From contig JAEQBH010000996.1 in NCBI GenBank assembly GCA_016808115.1, positions 1 to 64,000 on the forward strand: a DNA stretch of 64,000 nt, read 5' to 3'. Below, piece after piece: positions 44,371-55,538 of the stretch. The notes under the pieces were generated by a model that saw nothing but the letters and a program-made list of their open reading frames with translations, ran no database searches and had not been told where the DNA came from. Position numbers and translations under genes: made by a program. Source of the stretch: Tetrastigma voinierianum (Eukaryota > Streptophyta > Magnoliopsida > Vitales > Vitaceae). The first letter of the stretch is position 1. Every line of letters starts with the position of its first letter.

Positions 44371-46700
44371 CATTTGGGGACCCTGGCCCGAATCCCCTAT
44401 CACAGAAGACATACCGTCTGTGTGGATGGCGGCCTTCGTCTGCGTACTGATGTACTTTCATTTTTGATGGATCTTTGGTTCGTCCACGCACACGGAACTC
44501 TATCTTTCTGCTCGGTAGGGCGAGTAGCCATCATACTAAGGTACCAGGCACGCTCATCGTCGCTGCGTTACGAGCGCCCCACAGCTATCTCACAGCATCG
44601 CCACTCGGGGGCATCTTAGCCCGATACCACGACTTCGGTACAGCGCTCGACCACCACGTTTGCCTTGCACGGATGGTAATGCGAAATTGAAGTCGTAATC
44701 TTCAAAAACTCCATCCACTCTTATTGCCTCATGTTGAGGTCTCCATTTGCGTGAATGTATTCCAGACTTTTGTAGTGCGAAAACACCTCGAACCGCTCAC
44801 CATATAAGTAGTGGCGCCAAATCTTCGAGGGCGAAAACTACGGCGGCCCGACTCCATGCCATCATGCATGGAGTAATTATGCTCGTGATTCTTCAATTCT
44901 GAGAACCATAAACAACCTTCGTTTGCATCAAGACACCCAGGCCAGGTCCTTGAAGCATCACGATCCTGCTGTGCACCTCTATCCTTTCAGGGACTATTAG
45001 GATAGGAGGCTGATAAGCCTCCTGCTGATTCTGGAGGCAGCTGTCCATGGGGTCATCCCGTACAAACTTGACCTTAACTAGGGTCGATCATCATAAACGC
45101 TGGCCAAGGAGAAATCCTCATAAAACCTCTGTAATACCACGCCCGATCCCGAAACTACGTATCTCGGCGACTTGGTCTGCCGACTCATCACCGACCTCTG
45201 ACCTTCCCCGGTCGCATTAACACGCTGAAGGCGACACCCGTGTCCCGAGAAGCCAATCGACAAGCGAAACTTCGCACTTCTTGAACTTGGCATCTGTTGA
45301 TGATCCCTCAGGCGTGATGCGATTCTCAAGTGATCCTCATCGCTCCCACCTCAGGTGGGAGTAGATCGGGATGTCATCAGCAAAGACCACCACAAATTGA
45401 TCTAAATAGGGTTGGAACACCACATTCATGAGATCATGAATGTCGCCAGTCGCGTGCGTCGATCGAAGGACATCACCTTAAACTCCAGTGCCATCTGCGT
45501 CTGAGCGGTTTGTCTTGGGATGCGCCTCCACCCCCAACTCTCAATGATGGTAAGCGGTCGCGAAGGTCATCTTGGGTAGACTCGCGCCCCGCTGATTGAT
45601 CAAGCGAGTCATCGATCACCGATGGCTGGATCAGGTTCTTGATTGTAACCACGATTCGGTATGCATGTCGATGCGTAGTCGAAGGGTCTTATCCTCTTCT
45701 TTTTTGCGAAATAGAGCCGGAGCGCCGAGGTGAAGTGCTCGGTCTAATGAAACCGTGCCCGCATTAACTCACGTATGCGGACCTTGAGCTCCTACTTGAC
45801 TCAGCCGGCGCCATCTTATCGCGGAGTCATAAATGGGTGACGATACCAGAGATCCGACTGTCACGGAAGTCTACCTCCTCGGTGGAAATTAATCCACATT
45901 AGCTCATCCGGAAAAACATCATCGTACTACGCAAAACCACCCAGAGGTAGACTCTCATATCTGTCTCACCTCGTCCTACAGGAAATAAAAGTATGTGACC
46001 GTCGTACCGTCTTATTGTGAATCGTGCCACAGTGTGGGGTGGAAGCATCGTGCCTATTCCCTTGAAACATAACCTGAAGTGCAGTGCGGTGTGTAGGCGA
46101 GTAACTCTCGTACGAGTCCTGATATTTGCAATGACGGAGTAATGCGAGTCGACCGGTCCATCAGGGATGATCTCGAGCTTCGACGTAATCCATGACCAGA
46201 AGGTCCACGCGTGAGTAGAATCTAGAGATCTCTAACTCACATCCTTGACATATCCGTCAAATTCTCTCCTTAGTCTGGGGAGAACTCACATCTGATAAAC
46301 AAATCCCCAGCGTCTCGACCTCACAAGCCCGATACTCGCGCAGTGCATCGATAAAGGAATCACGTGCGAGTCAAATAACACCTTGCCCAGCGGCGAAGAG
46401 TAGAAGCGTGCTCTGCTGAATCAGCGATTGATCTGGCACGCGCCGACTGCGAATGTCGCGAAGATACGCCCACCAGGCCCAAAAGTCCGGCTATGCGCTC
46501 TGCCCTCGACCTCGTATACCACGGCTTTGGCACATCCTAGCGAAGCACCTCGATACTCGTGTCGCGCCCAGGAGGCGATGCTGTTCCGCCTTAGCCAGGT
46601 GTTAGGGTAAGGAGGAACATGCGAGTGCTCATGTCAGTGATGATTGGAGATTTGTGGTGTCTGCCCCGATCCACGAAACCCTGTATCGAGGGCGGGTTGC
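44371..46700 (-). pseudogene. Chromovirus protease, reverse transcriptase and RNase H remnants
   Basis: Heavily broken. The polymerase box reads VVVFADDIPIYS with its two aspartates at 45,373-45,384 (minus), followed by LRIASRLRDHQQM, AKFRLSIGFSGH (45,329-45,250), the usual text after the box (the family has [20 protein letters not shown]). The connection and RNase H lie in 45,080-44,560 as scraps (for example RRYVF, PLGHLRS). The protease should lie at about 46,600-46,130, but I can only point to scattered text. No frame exceeds about 85 residues. Boundaries between domains are guesses from the gene order. Confidence 0.6.
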
Positions 46701-46756
46701 TCATGTCAGGTTGATGGCGGTGGAAACATGTCATCTTCGGCGGTAGTAACTCGGAC

Positions 46757-47293
46757 CTAGCCTTGGCCTATTGGATCTGACCCCAGCCTGAAACCCTCGT
46801 GGAGCAGTCCTCTTCTTCTTTCAGAAACTGAAGAAAGCGAAACCCTCTTCTTTATTACTAGCACGCATCTCTCGGATGCTACGACGTTGTATCGAATTGT
46901 ACTAACCATGAGTCCATTATCTTGTAAGGTTGTGTCTCTGATCTTACCCGGGATGGACAACTTCAGCCCATCCTCGAACTTCGACCTTGGCGCGTCGGTA
47001 GCCACACTGTAATCATCCCGGGCGATGCAAGCTACGTGAATGCAGTTCACGTACTCAAATGCAGTCATCGTCCCATGCCCAGCTCGGAACTCTCGGGCCT
47101 TAGCATGTACGCGAGATCTGGAAAGTACTTCCCCCGTGAATGATCTGCGAAAATCATCCCGATATCTCGTAGTCTCGAGTCCACGGAGTCGTGACCCACT
47201 CATGGGATCTGGGACTCGCCCACCAGCTGGAATGAAGCCCGGCATGTCAAGTAATGTCAGGGAGTGATCTCCATGCTTGGAGAATCCTCTCAA
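46757..47293 (-). pseudogene. Chromovirus gag fragment
   Basis: A 178-residue minus-strand frame, the longest in the element. Its middle reads FRRSFTGEVLSRSRVHAKAR, EFRAGHGTMTAFEYVNCIHV and RDDYSVATDAPRSKFEDGLK LSIPGKIRD. This matches the capsid pattern of chromoviral gag, in which FxxxYFP...AKAxEFxxLxQGxM, VxxYxxxF and ExxKxxxFxxGLxxxIR recur. The first 60 residues and the last 40 look out of frame. The zinc knuckle is not visible. Confidence 0.7.
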
Positions 47294-47976
47294 TCAGCGG
47301 AACCCGATGGTCGAGGCTACCGCCGGGTCCCCCTCCCTCCAGTGAGCGTCGGAGGGGATGGTGTGCGCTTGAACTGCACGAGAAGGGTTGCGGCACCTCA
47401 CGACCTCTATGCATCGGCCTGTGAAGGTGTGGCTATCGCGACACCATGGCTACATGAGAGAAACTCTTGATCAAAAAAGAGGTGGTGGTCGACCATCGCC
47501 CCGTGGACGACCTCGCCCGAATCCTCTGCTTGCCATCTACAGCGGTCGGCGTGAGTTTAGAATCATTTTCATGTCAGTGTTAGCACACATACTTGAGCGA
47601 TAATATGCCAATATCCCAGAACCATCAGTTTGTTTCAGAACTCCTAAGGTTACGTTTCTCGACCTGGTGTTCGCGTTCCTATACTCCCATCCTACCATGT
47701 ATATAATTCACGTAATTTGCACCTGATCATGCACATACGATGAAAGCATAAACCGGAGAAAACACCTGATGCATGTTGTGATCTAATCTGTCTCGTAGAC
47801 TCTGGGTAACCACCTACCTAGACCTTGATCACAGAACTATGATCTGGGATATCAATTTAGAGCACTAGGTAACTCCTAACTTCGGCTCGACACGAGCTAT
47901 ACCCGGTGTGATGCTCCTACGTTAACGGCATGTCCACAAACCATGCCCCACGAGCCACAGGTATTTGTATACCTAA
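47294..47976 (-). other. Chromovirus leader between primer site and gag
   Basis: No open frame that fits gag; probably contains the broken gag start. 47,300-47,550 has Gly/Arg/Pro-rich text in several frames, as found at the N-terminus of chromoviral gag. Confidence 0.4.
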
Positions 47977-47987
47977 GCTCGATGCCA
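47977..47987 (-). promoter_or_regulatory. Primer-binding site of the chromovirus (tRNA-Met type)
   Basis: The minus strand reads AACTTGGCATCGAGCTTAGG. The usual site TGGTATCAGAGC pairs with initiator tRNA-Met; this copy has one transition and one missing base. It lies three bases inside the 5' LTR end at 47,991. Confidence 0.7.
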
Positions 47988-47990
47988 AGT

Positions 47991-50799
47991 TGTGACACCC
48001 CAAGGCAAGGGTCCATTGACTTCTGATCGACTACGAAAACACATTGTGTCTCCTTATCATGAGACCCGTACATGAGTAAAATGGCCCAATCACGGCCCCA
48101 TCATCATACTAGTCCGTACGGTTCTGGGCCATACATTTCTATGGATCCTAAGATTTATTTACATCACTCTGTCCCTGAAACATATGTGAAACTAGGTGGT
48201 TACAATATATGAAACAGAATCAAGGCCACGGTCGCAGGCCGCTTCATAATCAGGCCTACCAGGAGCGTCGTGCACATGCACATCTGTACTTGAAAGGGGT
48301 CAGCGACAGGGTATTGCGCCAAATAGAGATAAATCTATAAAAATTTTATTTCCTACTAGGTGCACATGCGAAATGATCATTTGACATCAAACCCGGCCTT
48401 GTCAGGTACATACATGTTATCACATCATGGAAAATCTACATGCATGTATGTGAGGCGACACTTTATCTATGGCCCAGTGGCGGGTCGACCTCAGACCCAC
48501 CACTGCGCCGGTACGATAGAATCGATCTTTGAGTGGTCAGGCTCCCATCTCCTGGCTTCGTGATACATGTGATATTTATTTAATCGGTTCGTGTCTTTTT
48601 GAAGCGCCAGAACTTTTCGAGGTCTCCGCGGGTCTCTTACACCCTCAGGTACATTTTTCGGGCTTTCAGGTGAATCTATTGTCTAACCGAGGTTTTCGAG
48701 TTTTCCCCGAGGGGTATCTATCCCCTACTTTCTCATGGAGCACATTTCATTTTTCCATTTTAAGTTTAACAACTATGGAACTTCGATTTGACCGTCCCAT
48801 TCGAGCCCACACGATTCAACACCCGAATGCGGTGCGAATGATTACCATGTACACACTCTCATGTAATGTGGTGTTCTGCTTTACGCAAATGCAATCTGAT
48901 TTGTGCGGCTGCACTGAACCCGTAGTAGATGTATGAAAACCTCTACATGGACATTCTGCAGTACACTATGTGTGTGCTATGAACACTCATGTCGATACAC
49001 ACAACATTTCATATATTTAACATACATCTGATCGTAATATTCCCATGACTGTCAGTACATCACATAGCATGCACTAACGATTGGTTCCATAAATTACGCA
49101 TAGCATTCATTGAAGCGTAACAAGCGACTTTGATTTCGAGTCTTAAAACTTCGAGGAAAAGCGGCACATACAATAACATGCGATAACCGTAGTTCAGAAA
49201 ATTACGCGTTAAGTAATAAAGCCAACTTTGATTTTTAGTCTTAAAACCCGGAAAAACAGCCGCATTACAATAATACGATAACCGTATTAGTTCGGAAAAT
49301 TACGCATGTTAATATTCCTGATTACGCATGTTATTCATCGTTTGTCACTTCCATGAAAATTCTTATTATTAACATTCACAATTACGAATTAATATTCACA
49401 GTGCGCATGTTATTCATTAGTCATCGATTCGGAAAATTATGCATGTTAATATTCTGGTCTGCATATTTATTCATTAGTCATCGATTCCGTGAAAATTCTG
49501 CATGTTAACATTCACAATTACGAATTAATATTCACAATTACGCATGTTATTCATCGATCATCGGTTCAGGAAAAATTACGCATGTTAATATTCACAATTA
49601 CGCATGTTTTTCATGCATACAATATACACCAAACTAAAGTTTTCTTGATCCTAAAAACCTAGAACATTCTGCATATTGATCGTACATACAAGGATACCTG
49701 GCCCGAGTTTTTTATCTAAAGCCAAAACATTGCATGTTAGTCATGCATGCATGAAAGCCCATAAAATTCTGCGTGTTTTTCCTTACGCTGTGTCCCACCA
49801 AGTAGTTTCTTGATTAAAACCTGAACATGCATATTAGTCATACTTGAAAGCCAGAGGAAATGCATGTTTTCATTTCATACAATACTACACCAAATTGGTT
49901 TCAGTCCTAAAACCAGAAAGAAAAAAAAAAAAACGGCGTATGCAAACATCGCAATTGATCTTTAAACCCGAGAAAAATTCCAGCAAGTACAACATCACAA
50001 ATTCGAGTCTTAAAACCCGGAAAGTCGGCATGGACAACATCACAAATTCGACATGTTATTCATTCAACAATCACAAAAGCAAACTCAACTAAATGCCATT
50101 TCATGGCCCCCGAACAAGGAAATAACCAAGAGGAAAGATCCCTCACCTCTTGTAGTGTGTGGGATCAAATTTAGGACCTCGAACTAGCAACTGATATAAG
50201 AGGATTTGCGGCTCCTCCTCCTTTCTCCTTCCTTTCTTCCTTTTTTCTGGTTTCCCTTTAGCCCTTCTCTTCTCTCTTTTATGATTTTCCTCTCTTCCTC
50301 TCTAGGACCCAATCCTAACCGGCGGAAGAACCCCTTCGGTTTGGTTTCTCCACTACCACAGGAGCCCGATTCTCGTGGTGCTTGACCCACGTGGTACAAG
50401 CCATGGCAAGTGTCACCCGTGCGAGCCATACCCGAGCTACTTCCCACTAATTTGCATGCATTCTGGGAATTATGACACTTGGCGCTTAGGTGCCAAGTGT
50501 TCCCAAATCTGGTGCCATGTGGCATGCACTCGTGCCCGCGTGTCATCTGATTGTGGCTCGTCCAGGCCTCGAGAATACGTAAAAAACCCATTTGTCTCGA
50601 AATTTAGCGTGGTTGTTTGGTTCTACTAGATTCAGCGAGATGATTGTGTAGTGATCGGATTTCCCGTCGTCCCGAGGTCTGAAAATCTTGGGTTTTCTTT
50701 GTCTTAGATCTCGACAAAATTCTGGAGTCGCTCATTTCGGAAAAGAAAAAAAAAAAGAAAAATAATAATAATAATGTCACAGCTTTTCCGGGTTTCACA
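47991..50799 (-). repeat. 5' LTR of the chromovirus
   Basis: About 2.8 kb. Plus-strand ends are TGTGACACCCC (47,991) and GGTTTCACA (50,799), giving TGTGA/TCACA inverted ends. It aligns with 39,978-42,984 throughout, including both internal repeat zones (49,290-49,870). It is about 200 bases shorter. Confidence 0.85.
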
Positions 50800-51555
50800 T
50801 TGGAAATATCAATAAACCTTTAATTAAAATTAAAGGAGGTTTTTTTCTGAAAAAAAAAACCTAGAGAATTACTTTCCAAAAATTCACTTTTCGCGAAAAC
50901 AACCTTTTTCTTCCCTACTAACTGTTTCCAAAAGAATTTTTCCAAAAAGGTAATTTGGCAATTTCATTTAAAATATCTTTAAATGCTAATAATTTGGAAA
51001 TTTCTTTCTTTTTTTTTTCTCACATGCACTCATCTCTTAAAAGAGAAAAAGATATGACTATTCTTGAAATCCAAGGCTTTGCAATGTGGGGTCAATCTAG
51101 CTTAATCCGATTCCAATACCACACATCCTTGTATATGAAAATTTTCACTCATAACTATGATTCAAGCAAGTGATTCTATGCTTCCCTCATTTCCCTTGTT
51201 CCTTCCATTTGGATTTTATCATAATTATACTTTTAAGGTGTATTATGATCATAGTTCTACTCAATGGAAAACATAAAGACCATAGTTTAAAAGACGCAAA
51301 TCACAACATAAGGGTGCATTTGAATGAAGTAAAATGTGACATTATATGCACATCAATGTTATGAAATATGATTCAAAATATGATTGTATGAATAAAAAAT
51401 TTAAAATTCTAATATTTAATAGAAAATTTCAATAAAAAATGTAATAAAGTTATATAATTTTCAATGTGTAATTAGAGTTTTTAAGAATAAAGTGTTTAAA
51501 AATGAAATTATAGTTTACAAGGCATACCTCTTGAATAAGGTTTAAGTATTGGAAG

Positions 51556-51894
51556 ATAGACCTGGCAAATTTTGACACAACATGATCCAACATGTTTTTT
51601 ACGGTTTTGTGTTGCGCATAATTGTATTTGGGTCAAATTCATGTTAATTTGTATAACTCAAAATTGACCCGTTAACTGTTAAGTCAATTAATTTTTAACC
51701 CAGTTGATAGATTATTTATGTTAAATATTAATGAACTAATTATAATTTATATTATTTTAAATTATTAAATTAATAAATAGGTTATATGTGTTATGTCTTG
51801 TTATCCAATTATTAATTGGGTCATGTTTGAATTAGTTATTTTACAATTATTACATGGATATTAACATAACATGTCAGACACGAATTACCACCCT
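51556..51894. mobile_element. hAT-like MITE with 9-bp target duplication, in duplication copy 2
   Basis: Flanked by TATTGGAAG at 51,547-51,555 and exactly again at 51,895-51,903. Ends: ATAGACCTGGCAAATTTTGA on the left, and on the right GACACGAATTACCACCCT, whose complement AGGGTGGTAATTCGTGTC pairs with the left end. Target duplications of 8 bp (here 8-9) and TAGGGGTGGCAA-type ends are typical of the hAT superfamily. It has no coding capacity. Confidence 0.75.
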
Positions 51895-52019
51895 TATTGG
51901 AAGGTGAGATGATGTAACTAAAGAGTAATTGTGCTGAGCTAAGAAACACCTATGACCCACCTTTTAAAACCATCAGTAACACAAATACATGACAGTACCT
52001 AATGTCAAAAGGATACACA

Positions 52020-52021
<2 letters not shown>

Positions 52022-52063
<42 letters not shown>
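52022..52063. repeat. (AT)n microsatellite inside a local duplication
   Basis: It separates two diverged copies of GAGATGATGTAACTAAAGAG (51,906 and 52,065). Copy 1 of the segmental duplication has the phrase once (33,149) and only a short ATATATAT (33,258). Confidence 0.85.
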
Positions 52064-52065
<2 letters not shown>

Positions 52066-54562
52066 GAGATGATGTAACTAAAGAGTGATTGTGCTGAGAA
52101 ACGCTTATATTTACCTTACAAAATGATGAATGAGGCTACAAATTTTTACAGTAAATAATTTCAAAAAGGATATACATAAGTGATGAAAAGTAAAGATAAT
52201 TGAAGAGAGGTGGCCATCATGACTTGAATTAATTTTGAGAAAATCATATCGACAACACCACATGAATTTTGCTCTATTGTAATAAATTTTTTTGATAGTT
52301 GTTTATTTTGTATTACATCATAATATTATGTTCTTCATAAATTTATCTTTATTGTGGCTTTCAGTGCAGACTCCTCCCCTCTTTACATTGATGCAAGCTT
52401 TAATCTTGAACTAAATCTTATTTAACAATTATAATTATTACAGCATGAGAAAGAATATACTTTGAAATAAAATCAGTGGTCATGTCTCCTTCAACTTATT
52501 CTGTATATCTCCTTGCCTTTTTCCAGGAAGTTCTGGTTTCATAAGCACTACACATCCTGTAAGTCAACTGTACTAGTATTTTATAATATCATATTGGTGT
52601 TATAATTACTCTAATTGACATAACATAATGATATATCTATTTATTCAATTTGTTATAATAACGTGCATTTTTTTTTTTTGATTGTTATGTAAAATTTGGA
52701 GGATATTTCTAATTATCTTTATATTAAGATTATGCTAATCCAAGTAGTTTTTTGTATAAATAAACACTTTAGTTATAATATAGTAAAAATTTGTTTCAGG
52801 GACTGAATGGGACTCTCTCACCACTATGTCTTGTATTTTTAAAATGTTCAGCGTTCTAATTCAAGTAATTTAGAAAGGAACCAAATAGAGTGTTGGATTT
52901 CTAATAAATTTTTACCCATGTCTTTAAAGTATAACTCAAGTAATAAAAGGATAAGATAGATTTACATGAGATCTCAAAGTACTATAAACCATGTAATGAA
53001 AAGTTAATAGAAATAAATAATAATAATAATAAATTGGTACTTAACTGAATGCAAGTGATCAAACAATAATAGAACGATATAATATAAACAATAAATGTAA
53101 AGACAGAATGGAAAAAAGATGACATAACTAGCAAGTTATATTTATTCTTCTTTGACTTTAATCCCAAATTTTACATTCTTGTATACCATTCAAATTAAAC
53201 TTCCAATTTTACACTTGAATTCCATTTTACTAGACTTTCATTGTTAAGATCTCTTGGGTGATACATCATAGACTTTCAAACTGAATCTTGGTTTAACATT
53301 TTCATCCTCTTTTATTCCCACATATGCATTTTAATTTTTTTTTTCTCTTTTTTGCTTGTAACTGAAATTTGATTGGCGTGGGCATAACAAAATATATGAA
53401 TTTTCAAGGGACACTATAGACTGCTATGAGATCATTGTTTTCAAAACATGGATGGTTCCAACTTACATGTTAAACTTGATTCAGATAACCCATAATGGGA
53501 CGGAAATTTGCTTTGAAATGTAAGACTATAAATCTAACATTTCCCTTCTTCATTTTTTGAAAAATAACTTATTTTAGACCATAAAAGAACTAATTATTTT
53601 TGCAAGCAAACAAAAAGGGTATTATCAAAATCAAACAAAAACTTGATGTGAAGAGTCAAATTTCTAAAATTGGGTTTGCAAAAGGCCTTTTAATCAAATC
53701 ATATTAAGGAAAATGTTAACTTAAGGGCGTATTACCTCTATAGGAGCAGATAACATGTCTCCATATGAGGGAAGGGCGTTGATCTTCCGGCGGCGTTGTC
53801 GAGGTGGAAAGGAACTACGTGAAGAGGAGAAGCAACAATGACGCTCTCTTGAAGAGCCACAGACAACATTTCGCCCAGTGCTCTCGTTAGTACAAACCCT
53901 AACCTCTCGTTGCCATTTCTTTTAACTTTACTGTCGGTTGCGATTTGGTTTTGTTTTAGTTGATTATGAAAAGAAGTAGGGGTGATTTTTGATCATTTTT
54001 GCTTGACATCACCTCTCCACATTTCTTTTTTCCTGTTTTCTCTCTCATTTAAATCGTCTTTCTTTACAAATCTAATGTTTATTTTCTTTTTTTTTTTGTT
54101 TCGTCGCTTGCTGTTGTGAGCATGTTTTAATGGATCTTCCTATGACGGTTTTACAGCTGTAGTGATCTTGTGTGAGTTGCTGTTTGTTGGTTTTTATTGT
54201 GTGGGGTTTAGAAAAGACCGCAGTGTCGGTCGAAATAGAGACATCGATCATGTAGGATTCGTCGATATGTTATAAATTAGAATCATATGTATAATAGATT
54301 CTTATAGATTTTGAATGTGTAGGGCATGCCTTGTCATTATACTATAAACTTGAATGTTGCGTCATTCGTTAGTGTTTTTAGCTAATTTGGATGTGTTTCA
54401 ATGGAATGTAATGCTAATTTAATTCAATGAAATTTTCTATTTTCAAAAACAAAAATAAAAATAACATGTCTACTATTTTGGAATTGTACTGCTGAATTAT
54501 TTACTTTCATTTATTATTAGTTATTATTATGATGCATAGGCTGATCTACCCGCGGATGGTGG

Positions 54563-55538
54563 GGTCTCCCTGTATATATATATTAAGAGGGTGCAATAAA
54601 ATACCCTTATGTATTTATAATTAATTAAATTAATTTTTAAATATAAAATGTATCCACTTAAAATAATTCTTACTTACTGAATTTCAATTTAAATATATAA
54701 AAATTTATTTATTTTATTCCATATTATTATTTGTTTACATGTAATGTCATTTTTCGCTGTCATAACTTTATTGTTGATGTTGTTAGGCGCGTGACTATTT
54801 GGTTTGGTTTTTGAATCTTGTGCTTGAAAGCGGAGTTTTCAAAACCATAGAACCTTTAATGGATTCTTTTGTTTACAACTAAACACTTTAATTACAATAT
54901 AGTAAACTATTCTCTTAAAACTTGAGCAGAGATACTCTCAGCTACATAATAAGTACATTTTTTTAAACTTTGACGTTCACGCGAGTTAGATATGATAAGC
55001 GCCAAGCTATTTCTTTATTATTTGAATTTAGTATTTTTTTTGTTCTCCATATTTTCAAAACAAAAAAATTAGAGCCTCGTGTTCTCCTTATTTTTTAGAA
55101 TAAAAAACAATTCTCAAAAACTATAACCAAATAGCCCCATAGTTTTTTTTTTTCTTTATAAAACACTAAATAGATATTTTCACTCTCTCATTTTCTAAAC
55201 AAACCAATATAAAAGAAATGATACATACATGTTAAAATCTTAATTATAATGAAAATAGAAATTGGAATTGTTAAAAAAGAGTTGATATATACCTCAAAAT
55301 TGTGTCTATAGTAATACGATATATTTTTTACACCTCTTTATACATAAATTGTTTTCCTCTAACTTCTTGTTTGACTAAGGTTTAAGCTTCTTTCGACTGC
55401 ATCAATATGGGATGCAGGCGTTGAACAATACTTAAATGATGAATTTGTCCTTGTTGTATTTTTAATCTCAAGCTTAAAGTTTTGTTTAATTTAGAGAGAA
55501 AAAAACTAGAATGTTATTCAATTGAAGAGGAGGAGAGC
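54563..55538. other. AT-rich intergenic sequence
   Basis: No gene and no recognisable repeat beyond A/T runs. The stretch 55,090-55,150 (AAAAACTATAACCAAATAGC) resembles MITE ends of the CCAAATAG type, but without a partner. Confidence 0.4.

Larger units (their letters stand above)
39978..50799 (-). mobile_element. Tekay/Del-type chromovirus (Ty3/gypsy), minus strand, with target duplication
   Basis: Full-length layout of 10.8 kb read on the minus strand: 5' LTR 50,799-47,991, tRNA-Met-type primer site, gag, protease/RT/RNase H remnants, integrase with chromodomain, polypurine tract, 3' LTR. It is flanked by TTGGA at 39,973-39,977 and 50,800-50,804, an exact 5-bp target duplication. The chromodomain at the end of integrase and the very long LTRs fit the Tekay/Del clade. 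All genes carry many frameshifts; the integrase is clearest and RT worst. Confidence 0.85.
51048..54562 (+). repeat. Segmental duplication, copy 2
   Basis: Collinear with 32,211-35,842. Differences: an (AT)n run at 52,022-52,063 with an extra diverged copy of the flanking 140 bases, a deletion through the SINE B box, and many point changes. The bases before it (50,960-51,047) resemble 39,230-39,320, so the original duplication may have involved that stretch too. No gene recognised. Confidence 0.8.

Noticed and set aside
43070..47293. Plus-strand frames across the chromovirus (for example 44,201-44,690 and 46,428-46,610)
   Set aside because: They are antisense shadows of the minus-strand gag and pol remnants.
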